Shown here: in pieces, positions 1 through 7,629 of the stretch | Numbering within the stretch: position 1 is the first letter of the stretch | Layout: every line of letters begins with the position of its first letter | Assembly (NCBI GenBank): GCA_025938055.1 | Contig: JAICQC010000057.1 | Location: forward strand, 1 to 15,911 | Source of the DNA: Anaerolineales bacterium | Lineage (GTDB): Bacteria; Chloroflexota; Anaerolineae; Anaerolineales; Villigracilaceae | DNA: 15,911 nucleotides | Direction: 5' to 3' | Translations under genes and position numbers: made by a program | Notes under the pieces: generated by a model | Told to the model about the DNA's origin: nothing | The model's database searches: none | The model's input: only the letters and a program-made list of their open reading frames with translations

Positions 1-54
1 ACCTTAAAAGAAGGAGACCACTGGCTTCGATTTTGGTTACCAAGCATAGATTAA
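1..54 (+). CDS. C-terminal end of an unknown protein (partial)
   Basis: Frame 1 is open from the window edge for 17 codons and closes with TAA followed directly by TAG. The translated tail (TLKEGDHWLRFWLPSID) is rich in Trp and Leu and looks like a real protein terminus. The next gene starts 17 bases later with a good ribosome binding site, the spacing expected for two genes in one operon. Only the last residues are visible, so no function can be given. It could be chance open frame, since 18 codons is short. Confidence 0.45.
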   Translation, partial: TLKEGDHWLRFWLPSID

Positions 55-71
55 TAGACAAGGAGTTGAAT

Positions 72-305
72 ATGCACACTGGAATGCTTTGGTTTGATAA
101 CTCGCAAACGGCCCTTAACATCAAAATTCAAAAGGCGGTGGATTACTACCATAAGAAATATGGTCGTACGCCGGACCTGTGTCTGGTTCACCCCAGCATG
201 CTCGAACAGAATCAACGTACGGTCGAAGTGAACAAATTGACTGTCCGTCCCTACCGGCCCGTGCTACCGGGCCACATTTGGATTGGCATAGAGGACAAAA
301 ACTAG
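72..305 (+). CDS. Small conserved-looking hypothetical protein (77 aa)
   Basis: A 77-residue soluble protein of unknown function. I chose ATG at 72 because AAGGAG lies six bases upstream (60-65); the in-frame ATG at 33 would overlap the end of the preceding frame and has no such site. The sequence begins MHTGMLWFDN, has a basic Tyr-rich helix-like centre (AVDYYHKKYGRTPDLC) and a following LVHPSML segment, and ends VLPGHIWIGIED. There is no signal peptide or membrane segment. It looks like a small single-domain protein cotranscribed with the gene that ends at 54, and a strong terminator follows its stop. I do not recognise a named family. Confidence 0.75.
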   Translation: MHTGMLWFDNSQTALNIKIQKAVDYYHKKYGRTPDLCLVHPSMLEQNQRTVEVNKLTVRPYRPVLPGHIWIGIEDKN

Positions 306-325
306 TCGAGTCCCTGTCCCTTGCA

Positions 326-361
326 CCTCCCGCAGAACTGGCCTGCGGGAGGAATTTTTTT
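326..361 (+). terminator. Rho-independent terminator after the small hypothetical gene
   Basis: Perfect 10-bp GC-rich stem (CCTCCCGCAG / CTGCGGGAGG) with a seven-base loop, then AA and seven Ts (355-361). It sits 20 bases after the stop of the plus-strand gene and its T tract touches the acpS stop codon, so it separates two convergent units. On the minus strand there is no T run, so it acts only for the plus strand. Confidence 0.93.
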
Positions 362-725
362 AACCGATGGCCACCACGAACGCCACCGAATGACTCTGGC
401 TGTGACTGATGCTTACGGACCAGGTGGTCAACCCCAATTCCTTTGCCTTGCTCTCGGCCCTGCCATGCAATGTCAGTTTTGGTGCTTTCTGTTCATCTCC
501 CAGAATTTCAATCTCTTTCCACGAGACATCGCCGATGCCGGAACCAAGTGCCTTTGCAACTGCTTCCTTCGCAGCCCATCGGCCGGCGAGGGATTCGGCG
601 CGTTTACCGCAATATTCCAATTCCGCTGGCGTAAAAATCCGCTCAAGCCAGGCTTTGCCCTGTCTTGAAATTACCACCTCAATGCGTGCAATTTCAATTA
701 AGTCCACACCGGTTGCAAGTTTCAT
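360..725 (-). CDS. acpS: Holo-[acyl-carrier-protein] synthase
   Basis: Transfers 4'-phosphopantetheine from CoA to the conserved serine of apo-acyl carrier protein, activating it for fatty acid synthesis in the cytoplasm. The 121-residue length is normal for the AcpS group of phosphopantetheinyl transferases. The N-terminal GVDLIEI segment supplies the Mg-binding Asp8, and GRWAAKEAVAKAL supplies Glu54. A late SVSISHS segment matches the family's SISHE/D-type strand. It is the last gene of a minus-strand operon, 44 bases after the non-catalytic M16 gene. The only upstream purine stretch (AAGAAAAG) is a weak ribosome binding site. Its stop overlaps the T tract of the opposing terminator. Confidence 0.97.
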   Translation of the reverse strand: MKLATGVDLIEIARIEVVISRQGKAWLERIFTPAELEYCGKRAESLAGRWAAKEAVAKALGSGIGDVSWKEIEILGDEQKAPKLTLHGRAESKAKELGLTTWSVSISHSQSHSVAFVVAIG

Positions 726-769
726 ATCTTTTCTTCACGGGCTGCTAATCACTGATACCTTTACACTCT

Positions 770-2038
770 TCACGGTCCCGCCGCTGCGATCACCAGCTTG
801 TCAGGGTCGATGAATTTTCGGGCTGTGGACAACACTTCTTCGGCGGTCACCTCGTTGACCAGGTCTTCATAGCGATGATAGTAATCCAGTCCCAGTTGAT
901 GGCGCTCGATATTTAGCAGCGCGTTTGCTACACCCCCATTTGACTCCAATGAGAGCGGCAGACGCCCGATGAAATTCGCTTTCGTGTCCGCCAGCTCATC
1001 GGCAATGACACCCTCCTGCACAAATCGTTTGAGTTCGTCGAGGATCAGCGCAGAGGCCTTCTTTACATTTTGTGGATTGACTCCCGCATTCACTTCCCAT
1101 GAACCAGGACCCAGTCCCGCGCTCAGGCTCGAATAGGCGTAATACGCCAGCCCGGATTTCTCGCGGACCACATCGCCGATGCGGCCCATCATCCCAAACT
1201 GACCGAGGATATTATTACCGATCGAAGCGGACATAAACTCAGGGTCACGGCGCATCGGTCCGTTCGTACCGATGATCAGATCGGACTGTGATTTGCCCGC
1301 GATGCGATGATGCTTGCTAACCGTCTTCTTCAAGTGCTTGAGTGGAGGCAGAGCGGGCGTCTCCCTCTGTCCATTGACCTGCCAGCCGCCCAACGCGCGT
1401 TTCACCTGCTTTACAGCATCCTCCGGTTTCACACCTCCAACAATCGCCATCACCATCCCGCGCGGCCCATAATGCTCGCGGTGGAATTTCACGAGATCAT
1501 TGCGTGAGATGTTTTTGATCGTTTCAGGAAAACCATCCTCGGGACGGCTGTAGGGATGGCCTTTGAAGAGAATCTTATCGAAGACCATCGATGCCATATC
1601 GGATGTATCTTCCGCACGGATGGCGAGACCCGTCAGCAGCTGTGCGCGCAGCTTTTCCAGTTCTGCCTTTGGAAATGTGGGCATCGTTAAAGCTTCGGAC
1701 AAAAGATTAAGCAGAAGAGGCAGATCCTCGGCAAGCGAGCGCCCGTTGAACCCGGATTTATGAACACCCGTATTAAAGCCCAGCCCCGCTCCAACCGATT
1801 CGAGCGCGTTATAGATTTCATCAAAAGTACGGTTCATGGTGCCGCGCATCAGCGAAAGCACCGCGTATTCAGCAAGCCCCAATTTTTCATCAGGGTCGAA
1901 TAACGCCCCAGCCTCGAAATATCCGGCAATGACCACGGATGGGCTGTTGAAGTTGGAACGTGCCAGGACGGTGATCCCGTTTGGCAGGACTTCGCGATAA
2001 ATATCGTCAGGACCGGGCAAGGAATTCAGCTTATTCAT
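770..2038 (-). CDS. M16 family protein, non-catalytic partner (422 aa)
   Basis: Belongs to the M16 (pitrilysin/mitochondrial processing peptidase-like) family: LPNGITVLARSN at the N-terminus, a YFEAGALFDPDEKLGLAEY segment, and a late LSLESNGGVANALLNIE region typical of the second M16 domain. The zinc motif HxxEH is missing: the aligned position near residues 53-58 reads LGLAEY, so metal ligands are absent and the protein should be inactive. In known heterodimeric bacterial M16 pairs one subunit carries zinc and the other shapes the substrate chamber; I infer the same here. The start codon overlaps the stop of the active partner in an ATGA tetranucleotide, implying translational coupling and equal expression. 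No signal peptide is visible. Confidence 0.93.
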   Translation of the reverse strand: MNKLNSLPGPDDIYREVLPNGITVLARSNFNSPSVVIAGYFEAGALFDPDEKLGLAEYAVLSLMRGTMNRTFDEIYNALESVGAGLGFNTGVHKSGFNGRSLAEDLPLLLNLLSEALTMPTFPKAELEKLRAQLLTGLAIRAEDTSDMASMVFDKILFKGHPYSRPEDGFPETIKNISRNDLVKFHREHYGPRGMVMAIVGGVKPEDAVKQVKRALGGWQVNGQRETPALPPLKHLKKTVSKHHRIAGKSQSDLIIGTNGPMRRDPEFMSASIGNNILGQFGMMGRIGDVVREKSGLAYYAYSSLSAGLGPGSWEVNAGVNPQNVKKASALILDELKRFVQEGVIADELADTKANFIGRLPLSLESNGGVANALLNIERHQLGLDYYHRYEDLVNEVTAEEVLSTARKFIDPDKLVIAAAGP

Positions 2039-3318
2039 ACCTTCCCATCCAATGGGATGTACGTGCCGACGATGCGGCTTTGCGGCTTGAAGTATTCGTT
2101 TGCCACGCGTAAAACATCTTTCGCCGTAACAGCAGACAGTTTATCCAGATAGGTCTTGAACCAGTTGTAATCCGCGAACATCTCGGCATAGCCCAGCCAG
2201 AATCCCTGGTTGGTGATATTTTCGCTGCCGTACGCAAACAGCGCCCGCGCCTGCTTGATGGCGCGCGTGATCTCTTCCTTGGTCACCTTTTCTTCTCTGA
2301 TACGCTGGATTTCTTTATCCAGAGCTGCTAGTGCTTCCTCAGGTTTACGCCGCGGGTGAACTGTCATAGTGATGGTGTACATGAATGGATCAATCGTTGC
2401 CTGCGCACCGCCATGCACACTGACCACGTATTCCCTGTCTGCCAGGGCGCGATAGAGGCGCGAAGTCTTGTTGGATATCCCACCGCCGAACATGTTGAGG
2501 TTGCTCGGACCTGCCAGCAAACTGTCCAGCACGGCTAGTGGGTAGAAATCTGGATGAGAAGCGGCCGGGAAACGGTAACAGACCTGCACGTAGGAGGTTG
2601 CGCCCGGTCCCTCCACCGAGAGGCGAACCTCTCCACTCTGAGGTGGTTCTGGGCGGCTTAGCCGCGCGGGTTCATTTCCAGCGGGAATAGGCTCGAACAA
2701 TTCCCGGATGCGCGACAGCATCGAGTCTGTATCGAAATCCCCTGCCACTGCCATAACGGCATTGTTCGGGACATAAAATGCGCGGTAGTGGTTGTAGAGA
2801 TCGTCGCGCGTGATCGAGCGCAGGTCTGCCATGTCGCCAATGACTTCGTGATGATAGGAGTGAACCCGAAATGCTGTCTGCTGGACTGCTTCGCCCAGGC
2901 GAAAGAGCGGCTCGTTCTCATTGCCTTCGCGCTCCGAGATGATGACCGTCCGCTCGGAGGCAACTTCATCGGGAATGAAGCGGCTGTTGCGCATCCGGTC
3001 GGACTCAAGCCGCAGTGCAAGATCGATCTTATGAGCCGGCATCGTCTCAAAGTAGGCAGTCCAGTCGAGGTACGTGAATGCGTTCCAACTCCCCCCCTCG
3101 CGCGAGATGGCTTTATCGAGCAGATTCGCCGGGAACTGCTCCGTCCCCTTGAACTGCATGTGCTCCACCCAATGCGAAATGCCGGTGCGCCCCTGCACTT
3201 CATCGCGCGAGCCCACGCGGTACCAGAGCCAAGACGAAATGATCGGCGCCGTATGAATCTCCTTTAGGAGAATTTTCAGTCCGTTGGAAAGGGTAATCTG
3301 TGTCAGGTGATCCTTCAT
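2035..3318 (-). CDS. M16 family zinc metallopeptidase, catalytic subunit (427 aa)
   Basis: Zinc-dependent peptidase of the M16B type. The inverted zinc motif HWVEH is at residues 49-53 and the third ligand is expected at Glu129 in the ISEREGNENE segment, 76 residues later, the correct spacing. Further family features are the VGSRDE stretch before the motif and EGGSWNAFTYLDWTAYFE after it. I start at ATG 3318, which overlaps the stop of the upstream membrane-protein gene as ATGA; the longer in-frame extension to 3465 is antisense-like noise inside that gene and does not resemble M16 proteins. There is no clear Shine-Dalgarno site, consistent with coupled translation. No signal peptide is seen, so cytoplasmic action is likely. 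The substrate is unknown. Confidence 0.95.
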   Translation of the reverse strand: MKDHLTQITLSNGLKILLKEIHTAPIISSWLWYRVGSRDEVQGRTGISHWVEHMQFKGTEQFPANLLDKAISREGGSWNAFTYLDWTAYFETMPAHKIDLALRLESDRMRNSRFIPDEVASERTVIISEREGNENEPLFRLGEAVQQTAFRVHSYHHEVIGDMADLRSITRDDLYNHYRAFYVPNNAVMAVAGDFDTDSMLSRIRELFEPIPAGNEPARLSRPEPPQSGEVRLSVEGPGATSYVQVCYRFPAASHPDFYPLAVLDSLLAGPSNLNMFGGGISNKTSRLYRALADREYVVSVHGGAQATIDPFMYTITMTVHPRRKPEEALAALDKEIQRIREEKVTKEEITRAIKQARALFAYGSENITNQGFWLGYAEMFADYNWFKTYLDKLSAVTAKDVLRVANEYFKPQSRIVGTYIPLDGKV

Positions 3319-4175
3319 GGAATAGTAGTTTCTAATGGAGTTGGCTCTCGAAGAGCCGGATCGATCAATGTTGGATCCATTGGAGTCGCATCCAGAGGGG
3401 CTGGACCCGTCGACGAAGAACAGACCTGCAAGCCGCTGACCGTTGCATCCGGTTCGATGAGACAATACCAGGGACGGACGACTTCCTGCAAGCCTACGAA
3501 TGGCTCATGCAGTTCTGTTTGATCCAATGGAATATCCACGGGTACATCCAGCACGGCAGGGACGGTCTGGTCTACGGGGACAACCAGATTCTCGATGTTA
3601 ATCGGCAAAACCAGGCCCTCCGGCAAGATAATGGTTGCGTTCGCATCCGTGATATTCAAGCCGCCGGTCCGCACCGAGACGGAAGCGCCGTTGATCGTCA
3701 CCGGTTGGCTTAACGTGACATTGGTCGGACCGCTCACATTCAGACTAAATTGCACGGGAATATCTTTCTCCACATGGATATTTGTTCGAATACTCGCCTG
3801 ATCCATTTTGACGAAGTTCGTGTAGAGTCCGCCCAGCAAGCCGCTCGCCTGGTCCATGGCTGTTGATTGAAGACCTTGCACATTGACACTGCCTAGCATC
3901 TGAACCACAAGAAGCAGGATAATGACTAGTACCACATTGACGATCATCGACAGCACACTGGCAATCGTCCAGAAAGCGGGAAGAAAGTTCCAGCGTCGTT
4001 GTTCTTTCGGTTGGGGATCGGGCGAGGCAGGCGCCGGAGCGATTGGCTCCCGCTCCACCGTGGAGCGATGGTCATCCCGGCGCGGCAGTCTGGCTTGGAC
4101 GGAGTCATCTGCACTGACTGACGTTATTCTTTTCATCTTGCTGTGCTCTTCTTGGTTGGAAGCAGGTGTGGTCAT
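3315..4175 (-). CDS. Single-pass membrane-anchored protein of unknown function (286 aa)
   Basis: I do not recognise the family. Residues 1-60 are charged and Pro-rich (predicted cytoplasmic); residues about 68-92 form one strong membrane segment rich in Val, Ile and Leu; the remaining part is outside, with a helical stretch (QSTAMDQASGLLGGLY) and then a beta-rich region of Val/Ile/Asn/Thr alternation, followed by a low-complexity tail with repeated D-P-T/A and P-L-E/D units. Two Cys in the distal part (PWYCLIEP and LQVCSSS) could form a disulfide. A strong GGAGG lies nine bases before the ATG. Its stop overlaps the M16 peptidase start (ATGA), so the three products are probably made together. 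It could be a receptor or scaffold for the peptidases, but that is inference from order only. Confidence 0.8.
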   Translation of the reverse strand: MTTPASNQEEHSKMKRITSVSADDSVQARLPRRDDHRSTVEREPIAPAPASPDPQPKEQRRWNFLPAFWTIASVLSMIVNVVLVIILLLVVQMLGSVNVQGLQSTAMDQASGLLGGLYTNFVKMDQASIRTNIHVEKDIPVQFSLNVSGPTNVTLSQPVTINGASVSVRTGGLNITDANATIILPEGLVLPINIENLVVPVDQTVPAVLDVPVDIPLDQTELHEPFVGLQEVVRPWYCLIEPDATVSGLQVCSSSTGPAPLDATPMDPTLIDPALREPTPLETTIP

Positions 4176-4320
4176 ACAACCTCCTCAGTAGGATGTGAAT
4201 GCGAGGTTTCCCAAATCTTAAAATGACTTGTCATAACGAAATTATCTGTCAAAATTTGCAACGTTCCTGCAATCTTAGCATAGTTATGCATTTTCGAGCA
4301 TCGCGATTTTGGTCGCCCGC

Positions 4321-4336
4321 CAGGCAAAATTGCCTG
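4321..4336. promoter_or_regulatory. 16-bp palindrome, possible operator between divergent genes
   Basis: CAGGCAA-AA-TTGCCTG has seven-base perfect arms and lies in the 257-base gap between the divergent membrane-protein operon and the reductase gene, 35 bases upstream of the likely -35 box. Position and symmetry suit a dimeric regulator. No regulator gene is in the window, so the role is only inferred. Confidence 0.35.
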
Positions 4337-4371
4337 AATTTAAGCGTTACATAAACTTCAGACTGCCCGTC

Positions 4372-4400
4372 TTGTGTGTGAATTTCTTTTTGACTATAAT
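4372..4400 (+). promoter_or_regulatory. Sigma-70-type promoter for the reductase gene
   Basis: A perfect -10 box TATAAT (4395-4400) is preceded at 17 bases by TTGTGT (4372-4377), which keeps the important TTG of the -35 consensus. Transcription would start near 4407, leaving a short leader of about 26 bases that includes the GGAGG ribosome binding site. Confidence 0.6.
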
Positions 4401-4432
4401 CAGCCAGTTCTTATCCAGTTTTCGGAGGTGTT

Positions 4433-5752
4433 GTGATTGCTACGCATCAATATTTCGTCGCCGTAATCGGGGCGGGACCCGCAGGATTATTCGGTGCGCG
4501 CGAACTTGCCAATAAAGGCGCGCGTGTTCTCTTGCTCAATCGTGATATTAAACCGGGTGGGCTGGCAGAATATGGAATTTACCCCAATAAATATATAATG
4601 AAGGGCGGCTTGCGAAAGCAGTTCCGCCAGATTCTGGACCTGCCGAACCTGGATTATTATGGAAACGTGATGGTCGGCTCGCAGGGTGACCTGACGCTTG
4701 ACGATCTTCGCGCCCTGGGCGTCCAGGCGATCCTTGTGACTGTGGGCGCACAGGGGACCAAGTGGCTGGGGCTGCCGGGGGAAGACCTCGAAGGCGTGTA
4801 CCATGCCAAGGATGTGGTCTATTATTACAACCACCTCCCGCCGTTCAGCCAGAAATCGTTCCGCTTTGGGAAGCGCTGCGCGGTGATCGGTGCTGGAAAC
4901 GTAATGCTCGACATCACCCATTACCTGGCGCGCGAGCGAAAAGTGGATGAGGTCATCGCGGTCGTACGGCGCGGTCCCGCGGAGATCAAGTTCGAAAAGA
5001 AGGAAATGGAATACGTGATCGACAACCTCGATCATGCGGCATTGGACGCCGAGATCGAGCGTGTCACTCCCATTATGCAGGCGGTCCATCAGGACCCGCA
5101 AGCGGCGAAAGCCAGGATCCTGGAAGCCCTCCCGAAAGCGCTGCCCAGAGTCTCGGATACGCGATTCCGATTCGAATTCCTCGCCTCGCCCGTTCGGATG
5201 ATCGGGGATGAGAATGGCAATTTAACACAGGTCGAAATCGAAGATAACTTCCTGATGGAAGCTAATGGCGACACGAAAGCCCGCGGCACCGGGAACAAAC
5301 GCTGCCTGGATGTGGAAACGGTCATCTTCGCCATCGGCGATAAAGTGGACGACTCCTTCGGGTTGCCCGTCGAATGGAACGAGTTTGTGAAGAATACAAG
5401 TCCGCGATTCCCGATCGATGGCATTTCCTATGAAGCGCCTGCGGAAGATGTTTTCGTCGGCGGCTGGTCGCGTCAGGCAAGCACCGGATTGGTCGGCTAT
5501 GCCCGCAAGGACGGCACCAACGCCGCGAAGGCAGTCGGGCAGTATATACAAAATAAACAGCCGGTGGAGCCCAACCTGAAAGCTGTTGCTGAGAAGCTCA
5601 AAAGCCTGAACAAACCGATCGTAACGAAGGAAGATATCAAGAGACTGGCAGCGATCGAGATCGACGAAGCGCAAAAGCGCGGCGTCGAAGAGTTCAAATT
5701 CGATACGAATGACGAAATGCTCCAGGCAATCGGCTTGACCGAGACTGTATAA
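4433..5752 (+). CDS. Ferredoxin-NADP+ reductase-like flavoprotein (FprA/adrenodoxin reductase type)
   Basis: FAD- and NADPH-binding oxidoreductase, probably moving electrons between ferredoxin and NADP(H). The FAD Rossmann motif GAGPAG is at residues 13-18, the NADP motif GAGNVMLD at 153-160, and the VVRRGPAEIKF segment (about 177-187) matches the adrenodoxin-reductase region whose arginines contact the NADP phosphate. Near the C-terminus FVGGWSRQASTGLVGYARKD fits the conserved W-x-(R/K)-x-x-x-x-G loop of this group. Length (439) is close to FprA enzymes, with a helical tail of about 60 extra residues. The start is GTG at 4433 with GGAGG four bases upstream. It has its own promoter and terminator, so it is monocistronic. 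A glutamate-synthase-small-subunit-like role is possible but no partner is nearby. Confidence 0.85.
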   Translation: MIATHQYFVAVIGAGPAGLFGARELANKGARVLLLNRDIKPGGLAEYGIYPNKYIMKGGLRKQFRQILDLPNLDYYGNVMVGSQGDLTLDDLRALGVQAILVTVGAQGTKWLGLPGEDLEGVYHAKDVVYYYNHLPPFSQKSFRFGKRCAVIGAGNVMLDITHYLARERKVDEVIAVVRRGPAEIKFEKKEMEYVIDNLDHAALDAEIERVTPIMQAVHQDPQAAKARILEALPKALPRVSDTRFRFEFLASPVRMIGDENGNLTQVEIEDNFLMEANGDTKARGTGNKRCLDVETVIFAIGDKVDDSFGLPVEWNEFVKNTSPRFPIDGISYEAPAEDVFVGGWSRQASTGLVGYARKDGTNAAKAVGQYIQNKQPVEPNLKAVAEKLKSLNKPIVTKEDIKRLAAIEIDEAQKRGVEEFKFDTNDEMLQAIGLTETV

Positions 5753-5759
5753 TGAATTG

Positions 5760-5788
5760 CCCCTCTCACAAAGAGGGGTAATTTTTTT
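5760..5788 (+). terminator. Rho-independent terminator of the reductase gene
   Basis: Seven-bp stem CCCCTCT / AGAGGGG with loop CACAA, then TAA and seven Ts. It begins eight bases after the stop codon. Confidence 0.92.
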
Positions 5789-5913
5789 ATTGTGGGAATT
5801 TCTACTATTCGGTTTCGTACCATTACGAACGTCACTTGCCTACCAAGTTACCTCGTCGAAAAAATATTGTAGCCAGCAACACAGCTAACATTGTTCCAAT
5901 GGAGTGAGTCAAC

Positions 5914-7557
5914 ATGAAAAATCTTTTACGAGTCATTGTTTTTTTCATTATTTGCCTATTATTCATCGCGTGTGGACAACAGGTGACTGTCACATCGTTA
6001 CCAACTACGACATTAGCAGCAACCTTCACTCCTGTCCCCAACTTGACGGCAACAGCTATCGTGGAACCTACCTCCAGACCCGAGTTTGTCCTGCCAACCT
6101 TGATTCCAACGATCGATCCGACAATGGTGCCTGAGCTATTAAGCAATGCCCTTTCCGTCCAAAGGATTGAAGGTGTTAATGGGCACAATATACAACAAAT
6201 CACGGGGTGGGACTACGGGTTTGGCGATTGGAGAGACCAGTGTTCTGGATATGATTGGCTGGATGAGCATCATCTACTTCTTTACCCGGCAGCAGGTCAA
6301 GTAGGCGGCCCGCAGGGAGTTGGGGCAGGCATTGACATAGTCCCCCAACCTGCCGTCATCAACCTGAAAAGTGGAAGCACCTGGCTACCCGTAAATGTAA
6401 CACCCGCAACATGCAATCGTGTTTACTGGTCACCAGAACTTGGAACTCTGATCACATCTGAAGTTAACGACGGTATTTCAACTGTCTCTACTTTTACATA
6501 TGATGGATTTAGGCTATCGAGTTACCCGGGCAGATTGTTGTCTGTTTCGCCCAGCCGCACAAAAATCCTTATTTCAGAAGATACTCTGATCGATTTGAGA
6601 GCAAACAAGACAGTCAAGCTTGCATGGAGTCTGGAAAACTACGATGAGCAGGTACTATCAGGACTCTACTGGACCTATCCAGAAGAAACGCGTGTATATC
6701 GATGTTGTTATTTTTATGCGGATCTTAACACTGGAACCAGCCATCGCTTTGAAAGATCCGATTTTCAAGATACAAATGGCAATCATCTGGATCCCTCAGG
6801 GCTTTGGTTTCACCGAGGCCAATGGGTGCGAAACGACACGTATTTCTTAGTTCAGTGGAGCTGGATCGATGACGGAGATATACGGTATCTACCCATGTTT
6901 GATCCTGCTGAAAAATTGTTTTACGATGTGCGAGAGATGGCAGGGATTCCAGAGGATTGGATGTGCTATCAAACCACTGTTTCGCCGGATGGAACGTATG
7001 TATGGATGGTAGGTGAAGGCGGGAGTTACTTGGTAACCCTCTTCACCTTCGATGCTCAGTATTTTCCCGGTAGGGAGTCTCTAGATATAGATTGGGCGCC
7101 AAACAGCAGGTTTGTATGGCTGCAAAGCTCAACGAATAACACCACCCAATATGACGTCCTTTCTGCCGCTGACAAGGTGATCAAACCGCTTTCTGTAACG
7201 CCTACGCATGAATCAGAACACTGGTGGCACCCAACGGACAACACAATCGTTTTTCCTGATCAAGATGGAAACTCTCTCATGTTCCTGGATGTCTCAACGA
7301 TGTCGTATCGGGAACTACCCTTTACCCTGCAGGAGACCTCACGTGATAGTAGTCTGGCGTGGAACCTAAATGGCAAAAAACTCGCATTTGTGGCAAAGAA
7401 TGGAAGTGTCTGGCAAGTTGATTATCCAACACTGGAAAATCTGGAACGGCTAACTCCATCCCTGCCCGATGTGAGCGATCTGAACTGGTCACCAGATGGG
7501 AACTCCATCGCTTTCATCAGCGGTTTGGATATTTATGTTGTAGAAACAACCAGGTAA
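5914..7557 (+). CDS. Lipoprotein with TolB/WD40-like beta-propeller repeats (547 aa)
   Basis: A secreted, lipid-anchored protein. The N-terminus is a type II signal peptide: basic MKNLLR, a hydrophobic stretch, and the lipobox LFIAC with the modified Cys at residue 20. Residues about 22-72 form a Thr/Pro-rich linker typical of Chloroflexota lipoproteins. The rest carries spaced propeller-like blade signatures such as VYWSPELGTLI, TVSPDGTYVWMV, IDWAPNSRFVWLQ, LAWNLNGKKLAFV and LNWSPDGNSIAFIS, which resemble TolB/PD40 blades. It likely folds into a propeller used for binding outside the cell; no catalytic residues are evident and the ligand is unknown. GGAG lies ten bases before the ATG. It is preceded by a terminator, so it has its own promoter, and it ends just before an inverted repeat. 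Confidence 0.85.
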   Translation: MKNLLRVIVFFIICLLFIACGQQVTVTSLPTTTLAATFTPVPNLTATAIVEPTSRPEFVLPTLIPTIDPTMVPELLSNALSVQRIEGVNGHNIQQITGWDYGFGDWRDQCSGYDWLDEHHLLLYPAAGQVGGPQGVGAGIDIVPQPAVINLKSGSTWLPVNVTPATCNRVYWSPELGTLITSEVNDGISTVSTFTYDGFRLSSYPGRLLSVSPSRTKILISEDTLIDLRANKTVKLAWSLENYDEQVLSGLYWTYPEETRVYRCCYFYADLNTGTSHRFERSDFQDTNGNHLDPSGLWFHRGQWVRNDTYFLVQWSWIDDGDIRYLPMFDPAEKLFYDVREMAGIPEDWMCYQTTVSPDGTYVWMVGEGGSYLVTLFTFDAQYFPGRESLDIDWAPNSRFVWLQSSTNNTTQYDVLSAADKVIKPLSVTPTHESEHWWHPTDNTIVFPDQDGNSLMFLDVSTMSYRELPFTLQETSRDSSLAWNLNGKKLAFVAKNGSVWQVDYPTLENLERLTPSLPDVSDLNWSPDGNSIAFISGLDIYVVETTR

Positions 7558-7558
7558 G

Positions 7559-7618
7559 AAACCTTGTGAAGGTTCATCCTGAAAATGAACTTGATGAGTC
7601 AGAACCTTCGCAAGGTTT
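7559..7618. repeat. Nested inverted repeat between lipoprotein and PyrD-like gene
   Basis: Two 17-base arms (7559-7575 and 7602-7618) are fully complementary apart from one G-T pair. Each arm is itself a small palindrome (AACCTT-GTG-AAGGTT and AACCTT-CGC-AAGGTT), so the RNA could form one long hairpin or two short ones. It ends in TTTT and could act as a weak terminator after the lipoprotein gene, or be a dispersed palindromic element. The next start codon follows 11 bases later. Confidence 0.8.
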
Positions 7619-7629
7619 TAGAATAAATT

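Noticed and set aside
2788..3267. 159-codon plus-strand open frame within the M16 gene
   Set aside because: Antisense shadow of a conserved peptidase; no ribosome binding site and no family pattern.
3319..3465. N-terminal extension of the catalytic M16 peptidase
   Set aside because: It lies fully inside the upstream membrane-protein gene in another frame, and the ATGA overlap at 3315-3318 gives the natural start.
4487..5674. Minus-strand open frames of 204 and 150 codons within the reductase gene
   Set aside because: Antisense shadows of a clear flavoprotein whose FAD and NADP motifs are in the plus frame.
5814..5829. Small palindrome TTCGTA-CCAT-TACGAA upstream of the lipoprotein gene
   Set aside because: Only six-base arms and no clear promoter around it; too weak to call an operator.
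7559..7618. CRISPR-like repeats
   Set aside because: Only two arms in inverted, not direct, orientation, and no regular spacers. No CRISPR array was found in the window.
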